From the NCBI RefSeq assembly GCF_014284365.1, contig NZ_JACOGG010000008.1:124001-188000 (forward strand): a DNA stretch of 64,000 nucleotides, read 5' to 3'. Each line of letters begins with the position of its first letter. Positions within the stretch are counted from its first letter, which is position 1. The DNA is from Cognatundibacterium rugosum. Its GTDB lineage: Bacteria; Pseudomonadota; Gammaproteobacteria; Burkholderiales; Burkholderiaceae_D. The notes beneath the pieces were generated by a model that worked only from the letters and a program-made list of their open reading frames with translations, made no database searches and had not been told where the DNA came from. Both the position numbers and the translations under genes were made by a program. Shown one piece after another: positions 17,914 through 28,461 of this stretch.

Positions 17914-18771
17914 TTACTGTGTTTGTGCAGCAGAGGTGATCAGCACAGGGGTGACAGGTACATTGCTTAAGCCACCCTGGGTAGAAACCGGAACAGCACG
18001 GATCGCATCCATAATTTCTATGCCGGACACAATTTTTCCGAACACCGCATACCCTGCATTTGTTGCAGAGTAATCGAACGCAGCACTGTTATCCGTCACA
18101 TTGAAGTAAAACTGGGACGTGGCAGAATTCAGATCGCTGGTGCGTGCCATGCCTATCGTGCCACGGACATTGCTCAGACCATTTTTGGATTCCAGTACGA
18201 TGGCTGCCGATGTGCTGGCCAGTTGCAGGTCTTTAGTATAACCACCACCTTGTATCACCAGATCTTTTTCTACACGGTGAAAAATTTTACTGACATAAAA
18301 GCCGCTTTCCACATAATTAAGGAAGTTATCGACCGATACCGGTGCCTTGCCGGGATTGAGCTCAATCACGATATTTCCCATGGAGGTACCCAGTGTTACC
18401 TGTGGCTGCGCATTCAGCACAGACGTCATGGTCGCCTGATAAGCCAGAACATTGTTGGCGTTGAAGACATTCGTGACCACACTGCCTACAGTCACTATTT
18501 TGCAGGTAAATGTGCGTTGCGTGGCGGTGCCGCCAGCGGATTCTGAGACTGCTGTACAGCCTGTGCTTGATACCGTAATCCCTTTATCCAGATTCTGTCC
18601 CTGCACTTTGATCGTAGCAGTTTTGCGGTAAGCAACCTGATCGATACTGACGGCGCTGACAGTCGCCAGCACTGTCGGTGCCGGATTGCTTTTTCCGCCA
18701 CAGGCGCTCAGTAATCCTAAGGATGCCAATGTGGCGAATACCCATGTTGTTGCTTTCAATCTGATCTCCAT
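17914..18771 (-). CDS. Cyclophilin-type peptidyl-prolyl isomerase, lipoprotein
   Basis: Folding catalyst that isomerises prolyl bonds, here membrane-anchored. About 285 residues: lipoprotein signal with lipobox LLSAC (Cys near residue 24), an Ig-like or linker region of about 100 residues, then the cyclophilin core (VTLGTSMGNIVIELNPGKAPVSVDNFLNYV; FHRVEKDLVIQGGGY; SQFYFNVTDN). The annotated ATG 18771 lacks a ribosome-binding site, while a TTG four codons in (18759) has ggag 6 bases before it and may be the real start. Confidence 0.85.
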   Translation of the reverse strand: MEIRLKATTWVFATLASLGLLSACGGKSNPAPTVLATVSAVSIDQVAYRKTATIKVQGQNLDKGITVSSTGCTAVSESAGGTATQRTFTCKIVTVGSVVTNVFNANNVLAYQATMTSVLNAQPQVTLGTSMGNIVIELNPGKAPVSVDNFLNYVESGFYVSKIFHRVEKDLVIQGGGYTKDLQLASTSAAIVLESKNGLSNVRGTIGMARTSDLNSATSQFYFNVTDNSAAFDYSATNAGYAVFGKIVSGIEIMDAIRAVPVSTQGGLSNVPVTPVLITSAAQTQ

Positions 18772-18820
18772 GAAATAAATGAAAAATAAAACTGCTCTTA
18801 GCCGTTATCTGAACGTGTGA

Positions 18821-20122
18821 TTAAATCAGTCCATCAAACAGCGTGACGTCAACCACTTCGCCAGCGTGGATCTGATCCTGATGATGATGTAAAACGATCA
18901 TGCAATTCGCTTCAGACATAGAGCGCAATATACCCGAACCTTGTGAGCCTGTGACGGAAACTTCTAAGTGGCCCTGCAGATTTCTTTTCAATATACCGCG
19001 TTGAAACTCAGTTCTGCCTGCCTTTTTTTGCAGCGCCGTCGTTGTCACGGCTGGAATCAGCAAGGGCTCAACCAGATCAGCCCCCATCATTCGCAGTAAG
19101 GCAGGGCGCACCAGAAAATAGAAACTGCTCATGACCGCCACCGGGTTGCCCGGTAGTCCAAACAGCAGTGCTGAGCGTGTGCCATTATGTATCCTGCCAA
19201 AAGCCATTGGACGTCCAGGACGCATAGCAATTTGCCAAAAGGAAACCTCACCCAGGCGACTCATGGTCAGCCGGGTCAGATCAGCACTGCCTTGTGACAC
19301 ACCACCAGACGTAATGATGACATCGGCTTGCTCACAAGCGCTGCGAAAGGCCGTTTCCAGCTGTACCGCATCATCCGGAACGATGCCCAAATCTATTGCT
19401 ACGCAGCCCAGCCGGCTTAGCATACCAAACAGGGTGTAGCGGTTACTGTCATACACGCAGCCATGCTGATTCGCTTCCCCCTGAGCGCGAATTTCATCAC
19501 CGGTAGAGAAAAATGCGACGCGCAAACGAGTTTTCACTACGACGGAAGTGAGGCCCAGTGAAGCCAGTAAGCCCAGATCTGACGGCGTGAGCAGTCGTCC
19601 CTTGTGAAGTGCGGTACTGCCACGCTGTAAGTCTTCTCCCCGCAAGCGCCGGTGCGCACCGGCGCTGTCAGCGTTAGCCGGAAGGGTAATGTGCGTATCG
19701 TTCTGTGCCAGCAGTTGCTCATAGGGGACGACGCTGTCGCAGCCGGCTGGCATCACCGCACCGGTCGTGATGCGCGCACATTCACCACTATTTACCTGTC
19801 CTGGAAATGCTGCACCGGCCAAAGCACAGCCAACTATCCTGAGTGTCCTGCCTTCAGGGGCACAGTCACCGAGAGATGCAAAGGCATAGCCATCCATCGC
19901 CGCATTATCGTGTGCCGGTACATCAATGGGTGATATCACATCCTGTGCCAACACCCGGCCTAAAGCGGCCGTGAGGCTGACTTGTTCATGGCTGGATTGA
20001 GGTCTGACCAGGCTGGTGATTTTTTCCTTTGCCTGATCCAGGCTGAGTGGCGCTGTATTATCAGCTTTTATACTCGGTTCACAGGAGGAGTTCTGTACCG
20101 TCATCGGACTGCTATGCATCAT
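18821..20122 (-). CDS. moeA: Molybdopterin molybdotransferase MoeA
   Basis: Inserts molybdate into adenylated molybdopterin. About 433 residues: LGRVLAQDVISPIDVPAHDNAAMDGYAF near residue 55, GEDLQRG, FFSTGDEIRAQGE, the MPT-binding SGGVSQGSADLT near 285, and LFGLPGNPVAVM. Start taken at ATG 20122, overlapping the end of mobA so that translation is coupled; an in-frame TTG at 20134 and ATG codons at 20119 and 20104 are alternatives. Third gene of moaA-mobA-moeA. Confidence 0.93.
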   Translation of the reverse strand: MMHSSPMTVQNSSCEPSIKADNTAPLSLDQAKEKITSLVRPQSSHEQVSLTAALGRVLAQDVISPIDVPAHDNAAMDGYAFASLGDCAPEGRTLRIVGCALAGAAFPGQVNSGECARITTGAVMPAGCDSVVPYEQLLAQNDTHITLPANADSAGAHRRLRGEDLQRGSTALHKGRLLTPSDLGLLASLGLTSVVVKTRLRVAFFSTGDEIRAQGEANQHGCVYDSNRYTLFGMLSRLGCVAIDLGIVPDDAVQLETAFRSACEQADVIITSGGVSQGSADLTRLTMSRLGEVSFWQIAMRPGRPMAFGRIHNGTRSALLFGLPGNPVAVMSSFYFLVRPALLRMMGADLVEPLLIPAVTTTALQKKAGRTEFQRGILKRNLQGHLEVSVTGSQGSGILRSMSEANCMIVLHHHQDQIHAGEVVDVTLFDGLI

Positions 20123-20735
20123 ATTTTTCGGCAAGGATTAATTCATGTTCAGTATTCATGTTAATGAAGGCTTGCGCTTCGGGAAAATCGCATAGCGCCA
20201 TGCGGTGCCGTCCCATCCATAGCCTGACTTTGCGTTGCCCACTCTGCAGATACAGGCCTAAATCGGCAGCCAGATGCCTGCGTATCAGCGCAAATACCGG
20301 TTGTGCTTGCAGTGGCGACTGACCCGTTTCACGTGTGGCCGCAATGGCGATATCCGCAGCCTGTGATGACAGTGTCGCATATAAGCGCTCCGCCAGGTCA
20401 GGCGGGATGAAAGGTGAGTCACAAGCTACGCTGAGTACAAATTCCGTGTCTGCTTGCAGTAAACCAGCATGTATTCCTGCCAGTGGTCCGGCAAAACCGT
20501 TGATTTGATCACGACAAACGGGAGCGCCAAATTGCGCGTATTCATCCAGATTCCGGTTTGCACTGATTAGCACCGTTGCGACTTGCGGCTCGAGGCGCTC
20601 GTATACCCAGGCTGCCAGCGGGCGACCGCGAAACAGGTGTAAGCCTTTGTCGCAATTTCCCAGGCGAGACCCGCGCCCCCCCGCTAACAACAGGCCAGTT
20701 ACAGAAAGCCGGGGATAGTCAGGCGAGGGCGGCAT
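20112..20735 (-). CDS. mobA: Molybdenum cofactor guanylyltransferase MobA
   Basis: Adds GMP to molybdopterin for bis-MGD enzymes. About 207 residues with the nucleotide-binding signature LLLAGGRGSRLGNCDKGL at the N-terminus, DQINGFAGPLAGIHAGL, and ACDSPFIPPDL carrying the metal-binding Asp. Lies between moaA and moeA in a same-strand operon; its 3-prime end overlaps moeA. Confidence 0.93.
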   Translation of the reverse strand: MPPSPDYPRLSVTGLLLAGGRGSRLGNCDKGLHLFRGRPLAAWVYERLEPQVATVLISANRNLDEYAQFGAPVCRDQINGFAGPLAGIHAGLLQADTEFVLSVACDSPFIPPDLAERLYATLSSQAADIAIAATRETGQSPLQAQPVFALIRRHLAADLGLYLQSGQRKVRLWMGRHRMALCDFPEAQAFINMNTEHELILAEKYDA

Positions 20736-20792
20736 TGATGGTTTCCTGGGGTAATGAGTCGGGCATACTGTGCGGTGCGGGCGAGTCAGGGT

Positions 20793-21917
20793 TTAACCAC
20801 CTATGTAAGACATTTCTATCTTTTTGCTGGCTGAGGTTGGCACGAATGTGTCTGAACTTCTGAGTTCCGAGTAGCGGTCGCTGCGTTGTTGCCAGACGCT
20901 GGCGATGCCGTCAGCGAGTTCCTGGTCGCTACTGACTCTGGCTGATCGTAACAGGGGGCGCAGATCGTAGCCGCGGGTAGCGAACAGGCAGGTGTATAAC
21001 TGCCCCTCAGTCGAAAGCCGTATGCGCGAACAATCGCCGCAAAAGGCTTGGGTTACGCTTGAAATGATACCGATTTCACCAGCATGATGCCGATGCTTCC
21101 AACGCCTTGCCGTCTCACCTGGATAATTCGCATCCAGTGTCGCCAGTTGCATGCCTGCCTGTTGCAACCGTTGCAGTATCTGATCCGCAGTAACGACTTC
21201 GCCCATGCGCCAGCCGTTCGAAGCACCGACATCCATATATTCGATGAAGCGCAGAATATGGGGAGAGTGTTTGAAATACTCTGCCATAGGAACTATCTGG
21301 CTGTCATTGATGCCGGCTTTCACCACCATATTTACTTTGACCGGCCCCAGACCAGCAGCCTCTGCCGCTGCGATGCCCGCCAGCACCTGATCAACGCGGT
21401 AATCAACGTCGTTCATGCGCCTGAATACATCATCATTGATGGCATCGAGTGACACCGTAACCCGGCCTAAGCCTGCATTTTTCAGGCTAAGGGCTTTTTT
21501 CGCCAGCAGCGAACCATTGGTCGTCAGACTCAGATCCAGCGGCGCACCATCCACAGTGCGCAGATTCGCTAACATGGCAATGAGTTGTTCAATATTTTTT
21601 CTAAGTAAAGGTTCGCCACCTGTGAGACGGATTTTTTTTACGCCGTGTGCCACAAAAATACGCGCAAGACGGGTGATTTCCTCAAAATTCAGCAAATCTG
21701 CGTGCGGTAAATAATGGTAGTTTTGGTCGAAAATTTCCTTGGGCATGCAATAGACGCAGCGGAAATTGCAGCGATCTGTGACTGAAATCCGCAAATCGCG
21801 CAAAGGACGCTGCAGACTATCCAGCAGTTGGCCGGTGGCAGCCTGCATCAGTCCGACAGATGGCAGCGGGACGGCCTGCTGTCGGATATCAGTGATAGGA
21901 ATAAATTTTTCCGTCAT
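20793..21917 (-). CDS. moaA: GTP 3',8-cyclase MoaA
   Basis: Radical SAM enzyme for the first step of molybdenum cofactor synthesis. About 374 residues. N-terminal cluster CNFRCVYC (near residue 50), [10 protein letters not shown], the C-terminal second cluster [19 protein letters not shown] near 295-312, and the conserved C-terminal Gly-Gly (SYIGG). First gene of the mo operon. Confidence 0.95.
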   Translation of the reverse strand: MTEKFIPITDIRQQAVPLPSVGLMQAATGQLLDSLQRPLRDLRISVTDRCNFRCVYCMPKEIFDQNYHYLPHADLLNFEEITRLARIFVAHGVKKIRLTGGEPLLRKNIEQLIAMLANLRTVDGAPLDLSLTTNGSLLAKKALSLKNAGLGRVTVSLDAINDDVFRRMNDVDYRVDQVLAGIAAAEAAGLGPVKVNMVVKAGINDSQIVPMAEYFKHSPHILRFIEYMDVGASNGWRMGEVVTADQILQRLQQAGMQLATLDANYPGETARRWKHRHHAGEIGIISSVTQAFCGDCSRIRLSTEGQLYTCLFATRGYDLRPLLRSARVSSDQELADGIASVWQQRSDRYSELRSSDTFVPTSASKKIEMSYIGG

Positions 21918-22030
21918 AAACTGCTTAACCAGTTAGCGAAGAGTGCGCTGCGGTTGTGCTTGGCGCGAAACAGTCGCATAGCCCGGTGTGCCACTCCCAG
22001 CAGCGAGTAGCAAGCGCCTGGGCTTTGCTA

Positions 22031-24331
22031 TTAGCCACGTTCACGCAAAATACGATGCACGCCATTGAGGTGCTTGATGCTACGCATAATCTTAGCGAGA
22101 TGGGCACGGCTGTCCACCTGAATTGTAAAGTGGATGTGCGTCATATCATTGGCATCGCCATCTTCCATGTTGACGTGGCTGATATTGACATCGGCCTCGC
22201 CAATTTCAGCAGCGATTCTGGCCAGTGCACCGCGTTCGTTTTTGATCGTGACCGCAATTCTGGTATCAAAGCGACGATTCAGTTCTTCGCCCCAGGTCAC
22301 ATCGATCCAGCGATCCGGTTCTTTGGCATGCAGGCGTTTGGCATGCTCGCAATCGTCGGTATGCACCACTAAACCCTGATCGCGTTTCAATTGGCCTACG
22401 ATGCCATCGCCTGGTATAGGCAGGCAGCATGGTGCCAGTTGTACGGACAGACCTTCGCTGCCATAGATAATTACAGGGGCATGGCGATAGCCTGAGCGCT
22501 CGCCAAACTGCTGGAAAGGAATGTTTGGCGAATCATCCTCGACCAGATCAAGGATGTGACGTGCAACCAGCGCCGCCATGCGCTTTCCTATGCCTATATC
22601 GGTATAAATTTCTTCCATCGATTTCGCGCTGGATTCATTGAGCAGCTTATCGATCAGCGTGGCTGGCAAATCAGGATTCAGATTAACAGCAACCAGAGCC
22701 TGAGCCAGCAACTGGCGGCCTAATTCAGTGGACTCATTCAGATTGATGGTGCGTAAATAATGGCGTATTGCTGAGCGCGCTTTACCAGTGCGCACATAGG
22801 TCAGCCAGTTTGGCGTAGGGCGGGAATTCGGCGAGGTGATGATCTCAACGATATCCCCATTTTTCAATTCGGAACGCAGCGGTACCGGCTCATGATTGAT
22901 GCGGGTAGCAATCGCCTGGTCGCCGATGTCGGTATGAATGCTGTACGCGAAATCCAGTGCGGTGGCGCCGCGTGGCAAGGCGATAATCTTTGACTTCGGC
23001 GTGAAGACATAGACAGAATCAGGGAACAGATCAACTTTGACATGCTCCAGGAATTCAGCTGAATCACCGGTTTGCTTCTGAATGTCGAGCAAAGACTGCA
23101 GCCAGGCATGGGTGCGTTGCTGCAGATCGGTCAGACTGCCTTCATCATTTTTATACAGCCAGTGCGCTGCCACACCAGATTCAGCCACTCTGTGCATTTC
23201 CTGCGTGCGGATCTGAAATTCCACCGGTGTGCCGTAAGGGCCGATCAGCGTGGTATGCAGGGATTGATAGCCATTCGTTTTCGGGATGGCGATATAGTCC
23301 TTAAATTTGCCTGGCATAGGCTTGTACAGCGCATGCAATGTACCTAGCGCGTAATAGCTCTCGCGGAAGTCCTTGACGACGATACGGAAGCCATAGACAT
23401 CCAGCACCTGAGAAAAAGACAGATGCTTGTCATGCATTTTTCGGTAAATGCCATACAGGGTTTTTTCGCGGCCATACACTTCGGCCTGCAGCTCCGCTGT
23501 TTTCAGTGCGTCATTCACCGCATCCAAAATTTTGTTGACCACTTCGCGCCGGTTGCCCCGCGCCGCCTTGACTGCTTTGGACAGCGTGCGATAGCGCATA
23601 GGATACAAATGCGAGAACGCCAGATCCTGCAGTTCACGGTAAATATTATTGAGACCCAGACGGTGCGCAATCGGCACATATACGTCCATGGTTTCGCGTG
23701 AAATCCTGCGCTTCTTTTCAGGCGACATCACGCCCAGGGTGCGCATATTGTGCAAACGGTCGGCCAGTTTCACCAGAATCACACGTACATCGCGCGCCAT
23801 CGCCAGCAGCATTTTTCTGAAATTTTCTGCCTGTGCTTCAATCTGGCTTTGAAATTCGATTTTTTCGAGCTTGGACAGCCCGTCGACCAGCGTCGCGACC
23901 GGTGCGCCAAAGCGCTCTATCAGCTCTTCTTTCTGTACATCCTGATCTTCCATCACATCGTGCAGCAAGGCAGCCATAATGGCTTGCACATCCAGTTTCC
24001 ATTCAGCACAGATTTCAGCGACCGCAATGGGATGGGAAATATAGGGCTCACCGGATTTTCGGACCTGCCCCAAATGCATTTCGTCAGAAAAACGATAGGC
24101 TTCTTTGACCAGTTTTAAGTCAGCTGCGGACATGTATTCCGACAAGCGTGCACTCAGGGCACTGGTCGAGGCGACCCCGGTATGGGTGGGTTCTGTCGGT
24201 TTGGCAGACGCATCATTAGATGCAGGGATATTTTTTTTATCTTGCAACGGACGAAGATTTTCTGAAGACGGAACGGAAATGGATTCGGCCGGGATGGTAA
24301 GCAGAGATGAATTAATATCATTAACGTTCAT
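22031..24331 (-). CDS. spoT: Bifunctional (p)ppGpp synthetase/hydrolase, SpoT/Rel type
   Basis: Makes and degrades the stringent-response alarmone. About 766 residues: HD hydrolase domain with ISHPIAVAEI and LLHDVMEDQD intact (near 100-130); synthetase domain (KFKDYIAIPKTNGYQSLHTTL near 355); TGS domain (VFTPKSKIIALPRGATALDFAYSIHTD); C-terminal ACT domain (AVTIKNERGALARIAAEIGEADVNISHV). The disordered Ser/Pro-rich N-terminal 50 residues are lineage-specific. Lies 52 bp downstream of rpoZ; both in a gmk-rpoZ-spoT block. Confidence 0.95.
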   Translation of the reverse strand: MNVNDINSSLLTIPAESISVPSSENLRPLQDKKNIPASNDASAKPTEPTHTGVASTSALSARLSEYMSAADLKLVKEAYRFSDEMHLGQVRKSGEPYISHPIAVAEICAEWKLDVQAIMAALLHDVMEDQDVQKEELIERFGAPVATLVDGLSKLEKIEFQSQIEAQAENFRKMLLAMARDVRVILVKLADRLHNMRTLGVMSPEKKRRISRETMDVYVPIAHRLGLNNIYRELQDLAFSHLYPMRYRTLSKAVKAARGNRREVVNKILDAVNDALKTAELQAEVYGREKTLYGIYRKMHDKHLSFSQVLDVYGFRIVVKDFRESYYALGTLHALYKPMPGKFKDYIAIPKTNGYQSLHTTLIGPYGTPVEFQIRTQEMHRVAESGVAAHWLYKNDEGSLTDLQQRTHAWLQSLLDIQKQTGDSAEFLEHVKVDLFPDSVYVFTPKSKIIALPRGATALDFAYSIHTDIGDQAIATRINHEPVPLRSELKNGDIVEIITSPNSRPTPNWLTYVRTGKARSAIRHYLRTINLNESTELGRQLLAQALVAVNLNPDLPATLIDKLLNESSAKSMEEIYTDIGIGKRMAALVARHILDLVEDDSPNIPFQQFGERSGYRHAPVIIYGSEGLSVQLAPCCLPIPGDGIVGQLKRDQGLVVHTDDCEHAKRLHAKEPDRWIDVTWGEELNRRFDTRIAVTIKNERGALARIAAEIGEADVNISHVNMEDGDANDMTHIHFTIQVDSRAHLAKIMRSIKHLNGVHRILRERG

Positions 24332-24383
24332 TCTGTTACTCCCGGCCGAATTCGTGTAAAGCGGTCAGTGCAGGTGCAGCGAT

Positions 24384-24587
24384 TTACACAGGAACTTTTT
24401 TCAGCATTTCGATGCCGACTTTACCTTGAGCGATTTCGCGCAGTGCTACAACGGTAGGTTTGTCCTTGGATTCCACTTTCGGTGTATGACCTTGCAGCAG
24501 CTGGCGTGCGCGATAGGTTGCACACAGCGTTAACTGAAAGCGGTTAGGGATCTGTTTCAAAGAATCTTCAATGGTGATACGTGCCAT
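24384..24587 (-). CDS. rpoZ: RNA polymerase omega subunit
   Basis: Small subunit that stabilises beta-prime in RNA polymerase. 67 residues starting [27 protein letters not shown], a standard omega N-terminus. ATG at 24587 has an aagga site. Between gmk and spoT, the usual order in many proteobacteria; omega is also needed for one ppGpp site. Confidence 0.96.
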   Translation of the reverse strand: MARITIEDSLKQIPNRFQLTLCATYRARQLLQGHTPKVESKDKPTVVALREIAQGKVGIEMLKKVPV

Positions 24588-24617
24588 GGTATTTCCTTAA
24601 TGCGGTAGGTACTGGAA

Positions 24618-25262
24618 TTAGTTGGGATTGGCATGAATGCCAAGCTGAGCAAAAAGCTCAATGTTGCGGGCTGCTTGCTGTGTGAAACGGCAACGTGTCG
24701 CTTTAACGATAGACACCAGTTCAGACAAAGCAGTGGCAAAGTCCTGATTGATAATAACATATTCGAACTCAGGAGAGTGCGCCATTTCGCCGCCTGCAGC
24801 CAAAATCCGGCGTGTAATGACATGAGGCTCGTCCTGTCCACGTTTTTTTAGTCTTTCTTCAAGCGCTGGAATTGATGGTGGTAATATGAAAATACCAACT
24901 GCACCAGGGAATTGCTTGCGCACCTGCTGCGCACCTTGCCAGTCTATTTCCAGCAGAACGTCAGTGCCGGCACGCATTTGCTGTTCTATCAGAATGCGTG
25001 AGGTACCGTAGTAATTGCCATGCACTTCGGCTGATTCCAGAAACTCCCCGCGTGCTTTTCTTTCCAGAAAATCCTCTGCGGTGGTGAAGTGATATTCGCG
25101 ACCATCTTGTTCACCCGGGCGCGGCTGTCTGGTCGTAAATGATATAGAGAGCTTGATTTGCGGCTCTTGTGCCAGCAAGGCATTGACCAGGGTGGATTTT
25201 CCCGCGCCAGACGGGGCAGCGACGATAAATAAACTGCCAGCGGTAGAAGTGGTGGGTAGCAT
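24618..25262 (-). CDS. gmk: Guanylate kinase
   Basis: Phosphorylates GMP to GDP. About 214 residues; P-loop [17 protein letters not shown] near residue 15, GMP-binding [18 protein letters not shown], and lid residues [10 protein letters not shown]. Upstream of rpoZ by 30 bp. Confidence 0.96.
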   Translation of the reverse strand: MLPTTSTAGSLFIVAAPSGAGKSTLVNALLAQEPQIKLSISFTTRQPRPGEQDGREYHFTTAEDFLERKARGEFLESAEVHGNYYGTSRILIEQQMRAGTDVLLEIDWQGAQQVRKQFPGAVGIFILPPSIPALEERLKKRGQDEPHVITRRILAAGGEMAHSPEFEYVIINQDFATALSELVSIVKATRCRFTQQAARNIELFAQLGIHANPN

Positions 25263-25383
25263 GTGTGCTCTCTGCTAGGATGGGGCTTGCTGCACGACCC
25301 ATGCTGTACTTGACTCAGTGACGGTAAGGGCAGGGCAGCAGGCGTTAAAAAAATGTGGCGGGAGTATAAGCAAATGCCTGCGC

Positions 25384-26316
25384 TTATTCAAGGTTCTGTA
25401 CTTGTTCCCGCATTTGTTCTATCAACAATTTTAAATCCATGGAAGCGTCAGCCAATTCCTTGAGCGCGGCCTTAGAGCCCAGTGTATTGGCTTCACGATT
25501 GAGTTCCTGCATCATAAAGTCCAGACGCTTACCCAATTGCCCGCCTTTTTTTAACAAGTGCCGGGTCTCAGTCAAATGTGCCGATAAGCGGGCTAATTCT
25601 TCGGCCACATCGACCCGTATGCCATATACCGTTACTTCCTGACGAATACGATCCAGTGCCTCTTCGCGCGTAATGGTCTGGGTCGTACTGACCTGACTGG
25701 CTGGATTGCCCGCATTTGCACCAGCCAGGCCGAGCGCTTCTTCCAGTCTGGCGGTCGCTTTTTGTTGAAACTGTTGCAGAATCTGCGGCATCAGCGGCGT
25801 AATTCGCGTGACGATTTCTTCCATTGCCGTGATCTTGCTTAGCAATACCTGGCCCAGTGCAGCGCCTTCGCGCTCGCGACTGACGACGAAGGCATCCAGG
25901 GTTTGCTGCATCGTGGCTTGTATCGCAGATTGTAAATGCTCAGCATTGATTTCTGACTCTTCGATGACGCCGGGCCAGCGTAATATCTCTGCGCTCGTTA
26001 ATGCGCTCGCGTTTGGGAAGCGGGCGCTGATTGCAGCCTGAAATTCTTCCAGCTGTTGCAAAACACCAGAATTCAGCGATTTTTGCTGTGTATCGGTTGT
26101 TTTTTTTCCAAAGCTGAAGCGACACTCTATTTTTCCGCGTGTAATCCGCTTGGAAATAGCTTCTCTGAAATGGCTCTCCAGCGCACGGAATTCGTCATTT
26201 ATGCGGAATTGCAGGTCTAAAAAGCGCGAATTAACGCTTTTTATTTCAATTGTGATGGTTCCGGCTTCAGTTTCCTGTGTACTGGTCGCGTAGCCAGTCA
26301 TGCTGTAAATACTCAA
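25384..26316 (-). CDS. yicC: YicC-family endoribonuclease
   Basis: Conserved stress-linked protein recently assigned endoribonuclease activity. About 310 residues: N-terminal MTGYATSTQETEAGTI and VNSRFLDLQFRI, C-terminal block GGQLGKRLDFMMQELNREANT (DUF1732-type) near 260. It appears to start with TTG at 26316 because agagg lies at good spacing upstream; the first ATG is five codons in. Divergent from the kinase gene. Confidence 0.92.
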   Translation of the reverse strand: MSIYSMTGYATSTQETEAGTITIEIKSVNSRFLDLQFRINDEFRALESHFREAISKRITRGKIECRFSFGKKTTDTQQKSLNSGVLQQLEEFQAAISARFPNASALTSAEILRWPGVIEESEINAEHLQSAIQATMQQTLDAFVVSREREGAALGQVLLSKITAMEEIVTRITPLMPQILQQFQQKATARLEEALGLAGANAGNPASQVSTTQTITREEALDRIRQEVTVYGIRVDVAEELARLSAHLTETRHLLKKGGQLGKRLDFMMQELNREANTLGSKAALKELADASMDLKLLIEQMREQVQNLE

Positions 26317-26453
26317 ATTTTTCCTCTTTTTAATTTATTGCCAACTGGAAATAAGTTTTTCAGTTGTGGCTACAGTTGTTCTAAAGCAGGATATTCTTTA
26401 CAAAACCCACAATAGTCAACACAATCGCTGCTGTAAACAGGATTGGAAGATCA

Positions 26454-27464
26454 ATGGCTGCACAAAATAATGCCCCACTGCCCGATGGCTTGGAAATTGC
26501 CGGATACCGCATTGTAAAGAAAATCGCTTCTGGCGGCTTCAGTATTGTATATCTCGCGTCTGATGAAGATGGTAACGCGGTCGCCATCAAAGAGTATTTG
26601 CCCAGCTCGCTTGCCTTAAGACAGCAAGGTGAACTGGTGCCTGCGATTTCAAACGAAAATTTGCCGATTTACCGTATCGGCCTGAAGTGTTTTTTTGAAG
26701 AAGGGCGGGCACTGGCACGTATCTCCCATCCTAATGTCGTCAGCGTAGTGAATTTTTTTCGCGCAAATGAAACGGTTTATATGGTGATGGCTTATGAATC
26801 TGGCCGCTCCTTACAGGAACATATTTTACGGCGTCGTGATAAGGGGGAAAAGCCACTGGTATCTGAGCGTTTCATTCGTCGTATGTTTAATCAGGTGATG
26901 AATGGTTTGCGCGAGGTGCACACGAATAAGCTGCTGCATCTGGATTTGAAACCAGCCAATATTTATCTGCGTCTGGATGGAACGCCAATTTTGTTGGATT
27001 TTGGTGCGGCAAGACAAACCCTGAAGACCGATATCCCTAAGTTGTATCCAATGTACACCCCTGGATTTGCGGGGCCTGAGCTGTATCAGAAGAACGGTAA
27101 CCTTGGACCCTGGACCGATATTTATAGTATCGGTGCTTCGATTTTTGCTTGCATGATAGGCGCACCGCCACAGCCAGCGGATCAGCGCAAGACGAATGAC
27201 AAAATGGAATCGCATTATCGCAAGCTGGAAGGTATGTATTCGCCCGAATTGATTGAAGTCGTGCGCTGGTGCCTGAAGCTGGACCCTCTGGAACGTCCGC
27301 AAAGTGTATTTGCTTTGCAAAAAGCGTTAGCCATGAAAGCGCAGCCGCAACCTGAACCGGGCTTGCTGGATAAGGCCAGACTGAAAATTGCCGGTCTTTT
27401 CGGCAAGAAAAAGAACAAAGACGACAGCGATCATACGACGATACAGGAAAGCACGCTAAATTAA
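26454..27464 (+). CDS. Serine/threonine protein kinase
   Basis: Hanks-type kinase of about 336 residues, cytosolic (no TM helix). Gly-rich loop IASGGFSIVYLA near 24, Lys in AIKEYLP, catalytic loop LHLDLKPANIYL near 165 (HLD in place of HRD), DFG in LLDFGAARQ, and PGFAGPELYQ. The C-terminal tail is basic and charged. Followed by a PP2C phosphatase gene 52 bp later, so the pair probably sets the phosphorylation state of shared targets. Confidence 0.92.
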   Translation: MAAQNNAPLPDGLEIAGYRIVKKIASGGFSIVYLASDEDGNAVAIKEYLPSSLALRQQGELVPAISNENLPIYRIGLKCFFEEGRALARISHPNVVSVVNFFRANETVYMVMAYESGRSLQEHILRRRDKGEKPLVSERFIRRMFNQVMNGLREVHTNKLLHLDLKPANIYLRLDGTPILLDFGAARQTLKTDIPKLYPMYTPGFAGPELYQKNGNLGPWTDIYSIGASIFACMIGAPPQPADQRKTNDKMESHYRKLEGMYSPELIEVVRWCLKLDPLERPQSVFALQKALAMKAQPQPEPGLLDKARLKIAGLFGKKKNKDDSDHTTIQESTLN

Positions 27465-27516
27465 TGCTATCCCCGTTTGTAGCTGTTTTTTACTTACATT
27501 TTTAACCTCAATCTAC

Positions 27517-28458
27517 ATGCGCTTTTCCGTTTATCAAGAAAGTCATATAGGCGGCCGCAAGGTCAATCAGGATCGCATGGGTTACAGCTTTACTCGTGAT
27601 GCGATTTTGCTTTTGCTTGCAGATGGCATGGGTGGTCACATCATGGGTGAGATGGCCGCTGCCATCGCGATGCAAACCATAGGCAGTTTGTTTCAGCAAC
27701 AGGCGCAACCTATGATAGGCCGCCCTGAGCGTTTTCTGGAAGATAGTTTCCTCGCTGCGCACCAGGAGATTCATCGCTACCGCATTATGAATAATTTGCC
27801 TGAGACGCCGCGCACCACCATCGTCGCCTGTCTGATACAGAATGGCTACGCCTACTGGGCGCATTGCGGCGATTCTCGCCTGTACTGGTTACGCCAGGGG
27901 CAGATACTGTTGCGTACCAAGGATCATTCCAGACTGGAGACTCTGATCGCGCAGGGTAAGGTCGATCCGGCCGAGCGCCACAGCCATCCAGACCGCAATA
28001 AATTGTTTAACTGCCTGGGTGCGCCGAATTCACCTATCGTTGAATTGTCACGCAGAGCTGTGCTGCAGCCTGGCGACCTGATCCTGCTGTGTTCAGATGG
28101 ATTCTGGTCTATGTTGCCCGATCATTTGCTGGCACAGCGTCTGCATGAGCACACTATAGTACGGGCTATCCCCGAACTGATACGTTCTGCCGTCAGTATC
28201 GCTGGTAAGCACAGTGATAACACCACAGCGCTGGCTTTAATGTGGGAAGGGGATGACAGACTGGATGATACTTCCGTCATCTCGACCAATACTTTGCCGA
28301 TAGGCTCGGTCACGACCACGATACAGGCACCGATTGATCCTGAATTGGTCAAAGAGCATGGTGAGCAGGATATTTTTAACGATGCGGAGATAGAAAAAGC
28401 GATTGCAGAGATACGCAATGCGATCCATAAATCTTCCAAAATTACGAACAAACCTTAA
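27517..28458 (+). CDS. PP2C-family protein phosphatase
   Basis: Metal-dependent Ser/Thr phosphatase, about 313 residues. GGRKVNQDRMGY, LLLADGMGGHIMGE (metal Asp), YWAHCGDSRLYWLRQG and LILLCSDGFWSML are all present. A C-terminal extension of about 60 polar residues follows the catalytic core. Partner of the upstream kinase, and 3 bp upstream of rph. Confidence 0.92.
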   Translation: MRFSVYQESHIGGRKVNQDRMGYSFTRDAILLLLADGMGGHIMGEMAAAIAMQTIGSLFQQQAQPMIGRPERFLEDSFLAAHQEIHRYRIMNNLPETPRTTIVACLIQNGYAYWAHCGDSRLYWLRQGQILLRTKDHSRLETLIAQGKVDPAERHSHPDRNKLFNCLGAPNSPIVELSRRAVLQPGDLILLCSDGFWSMLPDHLLAQRLHEHTIVRAIPELIRSAVSIAGKHSDNTTALALMWEGDDRLDDTSVISTNTLPIGSVTTTIQAPIDPELVKEHGEQDIFNDAEIEKAIAEIRNAIHKSSKITNKP

Positions 28459-28461
28459 TTT